From: Beroe ovata
Lineage: Eukaryota > Ctenophora > Nuda > Beroida > Beroidae
NCBI GenBank assembly: GCA_946803715.1
Contig: CAMPET010000014.1
Coordinates: forward strand, 272,635-320,708
Direction of reading: 5' to 3'
Length of the DNA stretch: 48,074 nt
The notes beneath the pieces are model-generated. The model saw only the letters and a program-made list of their open reading frames with translations, was not told the DNA's origin and made no database searches. This document shows, one piece after another, positions 37,401 to 48,074 of the stretch. Numbering within the stretch: the first letter of the stretch is position 1; each line of letters begins with the position of its first letter. The position numbers were made by a program, and so were the translations under genes.

Positions 37401-38885
37401 AAATTGTTTATTTCCTACAGATTCATGAATCATGAACTACTTTGTGCAGTCCACTTTAAATCCGTTACTGTCTCCTGTTCACCTGACACAAGAACCCACC
37501 AGTGATAGACTTTGTTCCATCTGGGTGTTTTATCAGCGCCCTCATCTGTAAATGTCTCGTATGTGCTGTGTCCCACTTTCAACCTAACATACGGATCCAT
37601 GCTCCCAATTAGCGTATAGCTCTTGTTCAGTATAGCCTGTGGGACAATTACATGGATGGAAACCTAATATATCTGGTGATGAAATTGTGATAGTTAACCA
37701 GGAGAAAATTATTCTGAATCAGTGAATCACACTGTACTCTGTACTGCAGTACCCGCTGTATGATGGTACAAATTACTGTGAGACAGTATTCATACTTCAC
37801 AGTATGCTATATACACTATAATACACTGTATACAGTGTAAATAGTCTATTCACTTCTCAAGATGGACATTGATGCATCCACACAACAATTCACACCATTC
37901 TGTAATCTATATACTTCTTGTCATGTTTTTGTGCTTCATACATAGTGGATGTTATACATCAACAGTATACACTGTACATGCAGTATTAATGTATGCTGGA
38001 TATTTATTGAAAAGAAAGCAATCTTGCGGTCGGTAGTACCGAGTAATGTAGTTTTGTGGGAGGCATATTACTCTAAGTCACATCAGGGGCAGATTTATGG
38101 GTCAGGGGTAGGGTTATGGGGCGGGAATGGGGGAATCACATGACGCCAGCTAGCGTCCTGTGGGGAGAAGGTGCCAATTATCCTAGGAGAGTGGTAATGA
38201 CAGCGGATGCTGGGTCGTAGGGAAGGGGGAATACTGTCGCTAAACCAGGGAATAGGTGCAATGTGCATTGACATGCTTACTTTCCAGACACGATGCTATA
38301 AGCTTAGTCTACTGGGGTTCTACTATCCTCAACCAGCACCCCATCAGATCTATTCTATATTATGTACAATACACAGTGATTTATGTACAATACACAGTGA
38401 TGTTCAATAATTTGTACAATACACAGTGATTAATGCACAATACACAGTACAATACACATTACACAGTGGTGTACAATACACAGTACAATACACAGTGATG
38501 TACAATAATTTGTACAATACACAGTGATTTATGTACAACAGACAGTACAATACACAGTGATGTTCAATAATTTGTACAATACACAGTGATGTACGATACG
38601 AAGTGATTTTGTCAGGAATATCAAACAGAAGGTCACGTGTATAGCTTTATCAGAGTGCTATCTTGTTTTCATCACCAACCCTCAGCAATCATGAGCATGC
38701 AAACTAATCCCACCCTCAAGAGTACTATACCCTCAAGAGTACTATAACTATTATGTCCTGTTGTAGTGTTGTAGCTTATAATGTACGCATACTTATTACT
38801 TGTGTTGTAAAGAATTACACAGCGGGGAGGAAGGAGCGAGTTTGTACATTGTACACACTACACAGGTATACACACTGTGTGTAAT

Positions 38886-38920
<35 letters not shown>

Positions 38921-39678
38921 GCACGCACAGTATACACGCACAGACACATACACACACACGCGCGCGCACGCACAGTATACACGCACAGACACATACACAC
39001 GCACACACATCAAACTACCTGTGCAACAGTTATACTGAGGCCAGCTTGAGGCACACATGGTTGTAGAACCTGTGTGGGCTGTCCTGTGTAGATCACTTGT
39101 TGAGTCGGTATCACCTGCTGAGGAACACCCGCGAGTGGTAACCCAGGTGGTAGCGTGCCTGGTGCGGGTGGTAGCGTGCCTGGTGCGGGTGGTAGCGCGA
39201 CTGGTGCGGGTGGTAGCGCGCCTGGTGCGGGTGGTAGCGCGACTGGTGGTATAGCTCCTGGTTGGGGAGGTCCCAGCTCACTCAGGTTGGTAACAGTAGA
39301 GGATGGAGGGGGCAGTTCCACTTGAGCCCCACTCGTCACTGGGCCTGTATTACTGTGAGAGAGGGAGTGAGAATGCACAACAACAACATGTGAGTTAATG
39401 AAACATTCATTGACAGTGTAATGAGGGCAGTCTGGAGGGAGTTCGATCCTAGAAAGCGGGCATCTACTATTCCTTCAAAAAAAGCAGACATTGATCAAAA
39501 AGCGGACGTCCGTCGTCCGCGTTTAAAAGCTGACATCATCTCAAATTGAACTTAGGGTCGAAATTCCTCCAGGCAGCCGTAATAATGAGGAGAGTAAATC
39601 AGAAAATCACCTGATTTCTAGCCGAAGGAAGGAATCGGGCAAAGGGTCAAGGACAACCTTGTCTCTTAAATCTCCCAT
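34410..39678 (-). CDS. TOLLIP: Toll-interacting protein (TOLLIP)
   Basis: Endosomal adaptor that binds phosphoinositides, Tom1 and ubiquitin, and restrains Toll/IL-1 signalling. Exons: 39678-39611, 39352-39019, 37636-37500, 37334-37214, 35005-34919, 34839-34717 and 34541-34410 (TGA). All phases match and the coding length is 1002 bases (333 residues, versus about 274 in human). Residues 1-23 hold LPDSFLRL, matching the Tom1-binding N-terminus (LPQDFLRI in vertebrates). Residues 24-126 are a Pro/Ala-rich insert with LPPAPG repeats. A C2 domain follows (about 127-249), with SMDPYVRLKVG, PRWNK, VFDEKS and EGTINLIISY. Residues 250-290 are a Pro/His-rich linker, and 291-333 a CUE ubiquitin-binding domain (DMFPDVDVEVI). 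Intron 4 carries a gene fragment on the other strand. The start ATG is the only good one in exon 1. Confidence 0.93.
36300..36912 (+). CDS. secreted protein with GCW/WSC-like cysteine module, nested in a TOLLIP intron
   Basis: Exon 1 (36300-36351) encodes MEEMAIVVLSLLLLAPQ, a good signal peptide, and ends at a GT donor in phase 1. Exon 2 begins at 36539 after AATTGCAG in the matching phase. It encodes a six-Cys module with the spaced landmarks LGCWAD, DRAF, NCRDY, FGVQV, ACH, TYNRHGPS, C and NSVYRI. This layout is familiar from many extracellular proteins of cnidarians, sponges and molluscs that are often labelled WSC-like. A strong donor (CCCCG|GTGAGT, at 36850/36851) would splice it in phase 1 to further exons, which I could not find; if unspliced, it stops at TAG 36910-36912. 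It lies antisense to TOLLIP within intron 4, so it is either a small nested gene or an inserted fragment of a larger one. Confidence 0.6.
37065..37187. repeat. 32-bp tandem repeat, about 3.8 copies
   Basis: Unit begins CGGCGTGATAATGTGACGG and recurs at 37065, 37097, 37129 and 37161; the last copy is diverged. It sits in TOLLIP intron 4, only about 27 bases past the donor of exon 4. Confidence 0.95.
37353..37408. repeat. short tandem repeat in TOLLIP intron 3
   Basis: About 2.5 copies of TCGAGAAAAATTGAGATTT directly upstream of the exon 4 acceptor region. Confidence 0.88.
38362..38606. repeat. degenerate minisatellite of TACAATACACAGTGAT units
   Basis: More than ten imperfect copies of TGTACAATACACAGTGAT within TOLLIP intron 2. 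Related GTACA/TGTAC palindromic words occur at 25.4 kb and 37.7-37.9 kb. Confidence 0.9.
38889..39008. repeat. CA microsatellite passing into a 40-bp-class tandem repeat
   Basis: A CA run is followed by two copies of CGCACGCACAGTATACACGC plus CACAGACACATACACA. It ends about 10 bases before the donor of TOLLIP exon 2. Confidence 0.9.
39148..39245 (-). repeat. 21-bp coding minisatellite within TOLLIP exon 2
   Basis: About five near-identical 21-base units encode seven-residue repeats such as LPPAPGA and LPPAPVA in the reading frame of TOLLIP. Because the unit is a multiple of three, copy number can change without a frameshift. Confidence 0.92.
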
Positions 39679-40177
39679 CTCACATTCTTTACTATGCGGG
39701 GAGAAGTTCTTTTAGAACAAAAAGCCGAACTGTGAACTTCATTGGAATATCTAAGGCACCTCACAGTTCACACAGAGCTAAAAATGTTGTATTGCACCGT
39801 TTAGAGCTTCAGATAGTGCTTATCATTAGTATAGAAACAATACTACATGCTCTCAGTACAGTGTTCAAGTATAGGAAAACAGCTCAAATTGTAAATAGAG
39901 AGATATTTTACAATGAATTTTGAGGAAATCCCTGCCATTCGTCAGTATAATTCATATACTTGTGAAAAAGGTCTTAAAGTTCCCATAATCAGCGCAGAAT
40001 CTTCAATTCTTCGATAACTATTAAAGTAGTATCAAATTAGGCAAAATTTCCCATAATACGGTGTAGAAACTCGAGAAGAAGTTTAACTTGGAACTAAATC
40101 ACAACAAAAGGACTTCAATGGGACGCAGAGGCCGTAGGTCATATGAGAATACTAGGATGTAGAACCCTGTACCAGGA

Positions 40178-40954
40178 CTACGAGTATAGAACAGAATAGA
40201 GGGCTCTTCCCCTGTGATGAAAGTGATAGAATGACGGCACGTTAGCTATACTGTCCAATGTCCGCTTGTTTATATCGTTCGTTGCACTGATGTCTTTGAA
40301 TTCACCAGCAACCTAGAAATAGGACAGTAATCGATGATGAATCATCCATAATTCAGAGGATAATTGCATAATTAGAAGGTTAGTTATATGTATGAAGGTT
40401 TTATGCTTCTGAAGAACTCATAACTTCCAAAAGGATAAACACTCGATCATACGGTTGTGCGTCCTCATGAATCATCATAGGTTCAGAATAACCGTGTGAG
40501 AGTAAATTCATACATACCTTGGTTATCCCAAAGCATGCTATAACAAATCCTATCACGCACTGAGCAAAGATGTCTGACGGTAAACCTAAGGAGGATCACA
40601 GTGAGAATTATATGTGATATGTGCCGACAGTGAATGACTATGTACCCAACTCCTCACGAACAATGTCTCATACTGATGCGGGCAACTATCATAACATCAT
40701 AGTTGCCCATGAACAATTACATTGTACAACGACACAGAATCCTAACTACACGACCTACTGGTGTTATTTATTACTATTTATTACTATTTAAGTATGTACG
40801 AAACTATCAGCAGTACTATCAATCATGGCATACCCTCGTATGGTTGTTCCGATAGTCTGAGATGTGTCCTATGTTGTGCTGACCCCAAACCAGCATGAAG
40901 CACCAGCAGGATACCAGCTGCCACACACAACCGACCAACATTCAGATCCACCAT
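40178..40954 (-). CDS. EMC5: ER membrane protein complex subunit 5 / membrane magnesium transporter 1
   Basis: Subunit of the EMC, which inserts tail-anchored and multipass proteins into the ER membrane; also described as the Mg2+ transporter MMGT1. Exons: 40954-40834, 40585-40518 and 40312-40178 (TAG), phases 1 and 0, 324 coding bases, 107 residues (human has 131). Membrane span 1 is about residues 8-27, followed by the family signature SAQHRTHLRL (SAAQHRSYMRL in vertebrates). Span 2 is about residues 44-63, within LPSDIFAQCVIGFVIACFGI. The C-terminal cytosolic stretch contains AGEFKDISATNDIN, PSFYHFHHRGR and a short tail. It lacks the longer vertebrate C-terminal end. It is followed by TOLLIP on the same strand, 500 bases away. 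Confidence 0.95.
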
Positions 40955-42341
40955 GATCTAAAATAGGTACATGTTGTCATGGTAACTTGAGATTTGCACC
41001 AAGGTATTGGCAGTGAAATTATTATATGTGGAATGAAGCTGTTTAATAATCACAAAATTAGTAGTTTGGTGAGTACAATAAATCAAATCACTGATAATTC
41101 TTGATGGAAACTATTACAATCCGCATTATTTTCACCACAACAAGTCATCGCTGCGCTAGTGTGAGTTTAGTGATTATCCAATTAATTGAACAGCCTTCTC
41201 AGCGTTTTAGGTACTAAATCATGCGAGATCTAGATCACTATTTTATTTCCCCTCTGGATCATCAACTTGCCAGCATCGAATACATTATTTGAATCCATTC
41301 CCATTGAAATGCAACAAGTTACTTACATGGCACAACTTTTTTGAAATTTATACTAAAACGTTGATATAGATTCATATTTATAAGAAATACAGCGAGGTCA
41401 AAGGTCGAATTAGGTACTCAATGGAAGATCGGCATCAAAAATAAAAATTACAGTCTTCTCAATCTGTTTAGAATCAGTCTTCTTAGAATTTCGGAATGAT
41501 GTTTTCATTAACGTTAACATAACATATTATAACAATCCATCATTCTATACACATGGTACCTATCATTATTCAAGCAGAATACACGCTCAACACTAACACC
41601 TTTGAACAAAATGTACTCTGTATTAAGTATTCTGGTAATGGAAGTGACAGTGTCAAATTCCACACTACCTACATTGAAATTGTGTCGGTACCCAAAGTAG
41701 GTACCTATATGATAGATATTATTTGTATTAGCTGAAGGAACGATACATCGATATGCTACATCAAATTCAATTTTCTAACTTGAGGGTACTGAACTGAAAA
41801 GTTGAGAAATGCTTGCTTCGGACAGAAATCATCACAATTTCATACGAATACAATCATTATTATTATAGACCAGTATGCCAACTGTCATTATAACGTTCCG
41901 ATCGAAACTGATAATAACGCATTCAGATGATAACGCATAGTATGGCAAATACCGATCCTTCATCATAGCTCAACAAATTTTCCGAAGCATAACGATCGAT
42001 AATTCGAACTACCCCTAGGTACCGTATGAGTGTCCCAATTCGAGCCAAAGTTTGACGTTAACACGATTATGCCTCAGTTACATTTTACAATCTTGCCTGA
42101 TTGTAGTTAGCTCATGATGTACCTGGTAGGTTAGTATCATAACAAACATTCTGACTTCTGAGAAATCGGCCTAATGGGAGTTTTGCGCCCTCTGGGTGGG
42201 TCTCCTACCCTTGATGTCTTTTGATTCTTGAACATTCACACCTCCTTTTCGACCAATATTTCTCAAACAATGGGAAATTTATATGGTAACATCCCGACCA
42301 TTTCAAGAGAGTTCCCTAAGAGGTTGTAATATTTCGGGGTT
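40955..42341. other. spacer between the RING gene and EMC5
   Basis: About 1.4 kb. It must contain the EMC5 promoter and the 3' UTR of the RING gene. A plus-strand open frame at 41553-41735 has no domain or splice support. Several TAGGTACCTA-type words occur. Confidence 0.5.
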
Positions 42342-43975
42342 TCATCTGGAGATAATGGACTTTCTGCAAACTGGACAAATCATATTCTTCTTCAGCCACT
42401 GATCAATACACTTCACGTGGAAATTATGAATGCATCGCAGCCGCCTAAGGATTCGAATGTTAGTTTTATCAACCAAAAACTAATCATGATTTATCTCACA
42501 TCATTGTGATCATTTTTAAATACTCAACAAATTTCCTGTTTACCTGATTTTAACTTTATCGACAAATTCTTCGAGACAGATGGGGCATTTTGGAGTTTGT
42601 CTCTTGGCATTGACAAGCTTATTACTTGAGGGCATCCTCTGTGATTGAAAAGAGATGATTGCATGATTTCTAGATAATCGTCAGAGAATCAGACACATTC
42701 CCACCCAACTTACCTTTATGAAACGTGTTTTTTGGGTACATTCTTCGATAAGTCGTTGGGATGCACCAGTAGCATTTTCCAAAAAGTTGTCTCCATCAAG
42801 GGGTTGCTGTAACTGCAATGCAAGATAATATCGTCATTCGTCACACTTAAATCACAGAGTGATAATCCTGCACTATATTATGGGTGTTGATGAATGCACA
42901 CTGAGCATGAACAAGATGCATCGTGCAGGGATATTGCTCAAGTATGTTTCTTTACCCATTGCAAGAATGAAGTTGATGGTCCTGGGGGTGGATGTACGGG
43001 TGTAGGTCTGTATACTGGCGTTGGTCTGACAAGAGTCATTGGGGGCGGTATAGACAACTGAAGTAGTTTTTATTGAAATTGAAGGATAACAATGTGAACA
43101 ATATAGGTAAAAGGTATGAACTGATCAGTAGTAAAGATTGATAAGATGCTTATAGACAACCTAAACAACATACCCTTATCTGATATGAGTGATAGGGGAA
43201 AGAATTTGGGATGTGGTAGACAGTGCTGACACTTGCAGAAGCAGTGGCTGCTGGAGCATCAGATGAAGATGGTGGATTTGAATTCATAGCAAATAGGTGT
43301 GGGGGATAGTAGGGGCATGGTGGGTACTGTCCACTAACAACATCTACTTGCAACATACTTGGACTGCTAAGTGTTCCATCCACCTGGGAACAAATGAGTG
43401 ATTCTCTGTCCGGAAAATTGAAAAACTTCAATATTGATGTAAGAGCCAAACTTACATTGCTTGAGGTTCCAGGACTGTCACTGTTTCGTTGAGGTGAGTC
43501 TGTCAAGATAATTGGATCTGAGCTACTTCTGCCAGGGCCTGTGTTTTAGTATCACAATAGATGGCAGAATGATAATTGTGACAGGAGATGAAGAAGCTTA
43601 TAAACTACAGAATCAGGATATATATAAGTTCAAGCAACTTTATCTAATAAAATTGGCTTACCTGTTTCTCCTAAAAACTCAATTTCATCATCATCAATAG
43701 CTGGATTCTCGGCTGCCGATGAAGAAAACATGCACTGATAGAGCCTTCCAGTGTTCTGAGAATTTCCACTACTTTCCTGCACACAACAAATAATTCTAAC
43801 CAAATTAGTTAACAAGTTAACATTATGCTTTATGCACAGATGAATGCCACTTGAGAAGGCTTACATTATATTGATAGCTCTGTAAGGGAATATGGGGATC
43901 GTTTTCTCGAATGGATCCTGTTGATAAGTCTACAAGGCTTGAATTTGAAGGGAGCCCTTCATTGGCTTGATCCAT
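42342..43975 (-). CDS. RING-H2 E3 ubiquitin ligase, RNF38/RNF44/Arkadia-like
   Basis: Probable E3 ligase. Exons: 43975-43865, 43776-43662, 43538-43456, 43383-43174, 43057-42956, 42812-42714, 42638-42544 and 42444-42342 (TGA). All phases agree; 918 bases, 305 residues. Residues 1-206 are low-complexity: acidic [10 protein letters not shown] near 70, then Ser/Asn-rich, then Pro/Tyr-rich ([19 protein letters not shown]). A short helical stretch follows ([12 protein letters not shown]). The RING is at about 258-299 with ligands C3H2C3: [16 protein letters not shown] and ICPVC, the C-terminal position typical of this ligase group. The protein ends six residues after the RING. The intron between exons 3 and 4 (43455-43384) is 72 bases with no in-frame stop, so retention would add 24 residues. 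The exact orthologue is not certain. Confidence 0.9.
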
Positions 43976-46900
43976 TTATGACAGAGTATCTTACACATTA
44001 TCCATGACTTCAGCTAAAATATACCTGATGGAAGTAGATGTAATTCTTATTGATACGATAGAAGACACCTATAATACAATTTATGGGTTGGGCATTCAAC
44101 TTCTGCAACAACAGACTGATCAGCACAGAACCCAACAATAGTGATAGTGATTCCAAAGCCAAATTTTTGGCGCAAAATGCCTTCATTATGATATGATCAT
44201 TATATCCAGTATCCACGTCTCATAACTCGATAGGCTATAGCTCTCATGAAGGTTTATTCTTTCTTTACTCTTTCTTTAAAAAATAATTCTGGAAAAATCA
44301 TTGTAATATGGTGGTGACGAACTTTATTTTATTATTTCATTTTATGCAACACAAAAGTTTTGTAAAAAATTTCCATATTTGTCAAATTTTATCTCACACC
44401 TGTAATTTTGCGCGCGCGTTTTCATCATATGGCCGGTTTGCGCGCGCAATTAATTTTCTGGTAATGTTAAACTGCTGATGCAACCCGCAAAGTGGTTTAT
44501 GTCTGCCAAGAATAAGTCTGTATGAGAATGAGTTTGCGCCGCGCGCGCGCAAAATGAAATTCTCGACAGGGTCTATTATCGATCGACAAGCAATAAACAA
44601 ACAGAACACAAATGAAATCTGACAATTTCAATTAAACAAGTGATTGTTTGCATTTTCAAATGAAAAAATTGTCAGATAACAACAGGTCAGACAACAACAG
44701 ATAACAACAGATAACACAAACATCTGACAAGGAATTCTAAATATGATCAAGTGATATGATCAGCGAATCACTGATCAATGATCATATCATTTGTGATCAT
44801 ATCATTTGCAATCATAATAAGAATTCTTTCATTTGAAAACGCAAACAATCACTTTATTAAGTTCACTTCTGGCGGAGAATTGATTTGAGCTTTTCATCCA
44901 TTGAAACCATAGTGTAAAGTATGCTTTTGAAATTTCACAAGATGTAACTGGAACTATATAGGCCCTAGTGATTTACTGTTGACATCAAGGGATCTCAATT
45001 GCCAGGGATAAAACTGCCAGGGATAAAATCCCCACAGCATGGGTAGGGAGCGATCCTACAACTAGCTATGAACAGAGGGAAACCACTTGTTTTTAGTATC
45101 AAGATTATTTTCGAACACATGGAGAGAGGCGGAGGGAAGGAAGAAGACATGTGTAGACATATGAGTTTTCTTCTGAAACTTCAAATGCAAAACAGTAGAC
45201 CTTTTTCTACACTCATGATGGACGATTACATATTAGTTCTTGATGACTTTGTGGTTGCTCTGCTCATTTTTCCAATTATGTAACTGCCCACCTAGCAAAT
45301 TGCAACCAATAGCCAACCTGGACCAGTTTAAGCATCTGCCTCTTTGCTAACATGCCCAGACGATCCACCAACTGGAGACTATGCAGCAGTTAATAACAGC
45401 TTGCTGCTGGAATGGTACATAAACATAGCAGAGGATGATCTGCAGGGGAAAGAAATTGATAAGCTTGGGAACATTCCAAATTTGTGCTACAATAATTTGT
45501 GCTTCAATAATTTCTCATATGCCTACCAGAAATATTCTTCAAATTCTAAATTTCATTGTATAGTTAACAATAATCTATTACCAAATATATTTTTAGAATG
45601 GTACTATTACTTCTGCAATTCCTGGGAGATTGAGCAATTTGCTTCATGGGCAGTATTCATTCAACAACAATTCCTTATTCTTCCAAGATCTCTGACTCTG
45701 GATCAGTCCATTCTTCAAAGTGAGTTATTTGTCCTTTCTGTTAACATATATCAAAATGTGAGAGACTGCTGTTTCATTTGATGATCAAAGTCCACATTAT
45801 AACATCATTACATATTTGACACTCAATATGATAACAAATTTTTGGCAATGAATTTGAAATTTCTGCCCACCACCAATTGGCATCGTGCTGATAAGGTATG
45901 TTTTGATCGATGAGATCTATGTGGAGAACACAAAACTCATAACATCAATCACATTGTGTACTGTGGTGGTTCTATTATTGTTACATACATATCAGCTAAT
46001 CTGTCAGTCTGAGAAGAGCAGTTCTTGATGCATGTTAATATATTGTGTCATGGAGATTGTGGGTGTTGTCCTTTACAGTTCATGTTTTGTAATACATGAA
46101 TTCTGCTAAACATGCACTTTCAATGTTTCACAATATCAGAGCTATAGTAGTTGATGTGTCGAAATCTTTGTCTGAGGAATTGAGCTAGATCATGCTTGTT
46201 GCAGGGTGAAGGGCGCTGTTGGACACATGTACACTATTATTATAACAGTGACAGGTTCCGTGATATTGTATAATGTACCAACGCATGATCCAGTTGTGTA
46301 CGACTCTCTATCTATCTACCTCCCAGCGTTTGCTATGTAGTGGTCCCTGCTGTTGAAAAGATCATATGTCCATGTTTTGACAAACAGAGTTATTATTGAC
46401 GTCTTCAGCATGTTATCAGCTGGTTATCGTGATAATCGGGTGAAGAATATAACGTCAGAACCCATATGAATATGACACCGGTTATCTGATATTCCAAGTA
46501 CAGGTCTCGTTACCTCTCTCTCTTGCCCATGCAATATGGACACGTGTCGCTAATAGGGAGTTGCTGCATACCTACTTATCGTAGTTTATATCGTAGTTTA
46601 AAAGTTTATATCGTTGTATATATTTACGAAATTTCCGTATCATCATGTACTTATTCGATACCGGCTCCAAATACAGTTTCTCGGTGAAACCTTAGGTGAC
46701 ACCAAGCTCCCGTTTGTAATGTTAGGGTGTAGACTGTAGGTATTTGATGTTATTGACGTTTATTCCTATTCATTTGCTATTTAGTCTTCAGTTCAATATT
46801 ATAGGTTCGATAATGATGCAACAGAACGGAATATAAACTTTTTACTAAGTTTCAGATAGGCGCATTCGGAACTGTACTTGAATAGAAAATACATGAATAG

Positions 46901-47145
46901 AAAACTACTGCAACGCTTCAGAAATCTCAAATTTTACGTCTAGTAAACATCGCAGTATCACGTTATATCCCACGTGCTATAGTAATTAAACTCAAACCTG
47001 TCACATAAGTATAGTAAACAATGATATGCTTTATTCTTATTGTAACACTCGTTCTCTCTTCTATAGTGGCCGTGAAACCCGTGTTATGAAAATCCTGCGG
47101 AAAATCTCCACCTCTATTAACCCAGCTGCAGCACCAGTGTAAGTA
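43976..47145. other. mainly non-coding region right of the RING gene
   Basis: Contains GC-rich CGCGCG palindromes (44408-44550) and a TTAA-flanked foldback element (44632-44860). Open frames at 44010-44216 (minus, one hydrophobic stretch), 45068-45283 and 45344-45781 (plus) have no recognisable domain or splice context; 45344-45781 is the longest (145 codons) and is left uncalled. Confidence 0.45.
44632..44860. mobile_element. TTAA-flanked foldback / MITE-like element
   Basis: Inverted ends of about 28 bases (AAGTGATTGTTTGC at the left, GCAAACAATCACTT at the right) with one mismatch. Next inward is a second inverted pair (TTGTCAGAT / ATCTGACAA), and then internal copies of TGATCATATCATTTG. 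Both ends abut TTAA (44632-44635, 44857-44860), the target duplicated by piggyBac-type transposons. No transposase ORF. Confidence 0.6.
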
Positions 47146-47151
47146 TTGCAT

Positions 47152-47215
<64 letters not shown>

Positions 47216-47395
47216 NGTGTGTGTGTTTGTGTGTGCATGTGTGCGTACCGTGTGTGTACCGTGTATGTACCGTGTATGTATTTGTATGTGTGTATGTGTG
47301 TGTGTGTGTGTATGTTTGTGTAAGTATGTGTGTGTGTGTGTGTTTGTGTGTGTGTGTGGGTGTATGTGGGTGTGTTTGTGTAAGTATGTGTGTGC
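47146..47395. repeat. long (GT)n microsatellite with variant units
   Basis: A pure GT run (about 47158-47215, one N at 47216) changes into imperfect GTATGT, GTGTACC and TAAGTATGTG units. The long open frames in this tract, on both strands, are low-complexity artefacts. Confidence 0.95.
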
Positions 47396-48052
47396 AACCT
47401 ATTTTTAGTGTGAATCTGATGCAATAAGACCGGATCAAATTATCAAATATATGCAGAGAAGGTCAATAGATTTAACATTATTTCACAGTCTACAGTATTA
47501 CCAGATAGACAGCTTGTGGGGACTGGGGGTAGAACTGTTTGTGACTTGTTTGTGTGCCTGTCGCAGTATAGGTAACCCGTAGGTATATGCGTAGTGCTTA
47601 CAGGGTGTGAAAGTGAGTGGAACGAAAAAGGCGCGCAATCCATAAGGACTGAATTTCGAATCGCGAGTTTTCTTATATTTTAATAGGATACCACTATCAA
47701 CTCTGGCGCGCAGAACGCATAATATAACGATAACCATGGAAACTAGGAATAGAAGAAGCTCTGGCACGTGATTAATCCAACTAGCGCAACTTTGTAACAT
47801 ATATTTCGAGTTGCACACGCCACACGTGCCTTGTTATGCGTGAGTACGGGTCAGATTACCAGTGCGTAGCTCTCATGTGGCAGTGTGTCCACTGTCCAGT
47901 ATCAGATTTCATTATTCGCATACCGATGTAATAACTGTCATCGACTGTAGTACGTTTATTGGGTAAGCTTGCTGGATGTGACAATTGCATACGCTCAAAT
48001 ACTTCATCATTGATTTACATCAATCATTATTGATTTTGGCTGTGCTTGAAAA
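47396..48052. other. non-coding end of window
   Basis: No supported exon; two minus-strand open frames (47443-47643, 47498-47818) overlap each other and lack domain signals. Confidence 0.45.
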
Positions 48053-48074
48053 ATCACACACACACACACACACA
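48053..48074. repeat. (CA)n microsatellite at window edge
   Basis: CA repeat running off the end of the window. Confidence 0.95.

Noticed and set aside
44010-44216. Short minus-strand ORF with one hydrophobic segment just upstream of the RING gene
   Set aside because: Probably 5' flanking or UTR sequence; no conserved features, and the RING gene has a good ATG at 43975.
45344-45781. 145-codon open frame on the plus strand
   Set aside because: Cys/Tyr/Asn-rich but without a domain, signal peptide or splice partners.
46963-47438. Long open frames on both strands rich in His/Thr or Cys/Val
   Set aside because: They lie in GT/CA microsatellite, which has few stops in any frame; the same applies at 8.8, 22.4, 22.9, 25.0 and 38.9 kb.

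Overview
This is a eukaryotic genomic window with spliced genes, and almost certainly comes from an invertebrate animal. The evidence is GT-AG introns, metazoan proteins (TOLLIP, EMC5/MMGT1, a RING-H2 E3 ligase, a BTB-ZF-type zinc-finger exon series), many CA/GT microsatellites and no prokaryotic gene layout. Short introns (often 70-400 bp), gene spacing of about 0.5 kb in places and a GCW/WSC-like extracellular module suggest a compact marine invertebrate genome. A demosponge or another non-bilaterian is my favoured guess, but an arthropod or spiralian is not excluded. No species is claimed. The isolated single Ns inside dinucleotide repeats and the sized N gap (23470-23826) look like a draft assembly.

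Layout. (1) 1-18.1 kb, plus strand: five separate exons, each encoding a pair of zinc fingers, each starting at a 3' splice site of the same phase (two bases complete a split codon) and each ending in its own stop codon. They have no common 5' exon inside the window. The best reading is a set of alternative 3'-terminal exons of one transcription-factor locus, organised like lola in insects, with the shared 5' part lying left of the window. DNA between them is non-coding with scattered repeats, including one MITE-like element. (2) 18.1-26.9 kb: repeat-rich DNA, a GC-rich foldback cluster, two small tandem membrane-protein ORFs on the minus strand (19.58-20.37 kb), CA repeats, an N gap, a 23-bp minisatellite and a near-perfect hairpin element.

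(3) 26.9-42.4 kb and on to 44 kb, minus strand: a run of genes all read right to left. From right to left they are a RING-H2 E3 ligase (8 exons, 305 aa), EMC5/MMGT1 (3 exons, 107 aa), TOLLIP (7 exons, 333 aa), an unrecognised 88-aa single-membrane-span protein (3 exons) and a long coiled-coil protein (at least 12 exons, about 700 aa or more). For the first four the splice phases agree throughout and total coding length is a multiple of three; for the coiled-coil gene the same holds from 31253 leftward. One gene fragment on the plus strand (signal peptide plus GCW/WSC-like module) lies inside a TOLLIP intron. (4) 44-48 kb: mostly non-coding, with a foldback element flanked by TTAA and a long GT/CA tract.

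Functional themes are zinc-finger isoform diversity, ubiquitin/endosomal trafficking (TOLLIP and a RING ligase as neighbours) and ER membrane insertion (EMC5). The co-location need not mean shared function. Exon limits were worked out by eye from splice signals, reading phase and family resemblance; no database search was possible.
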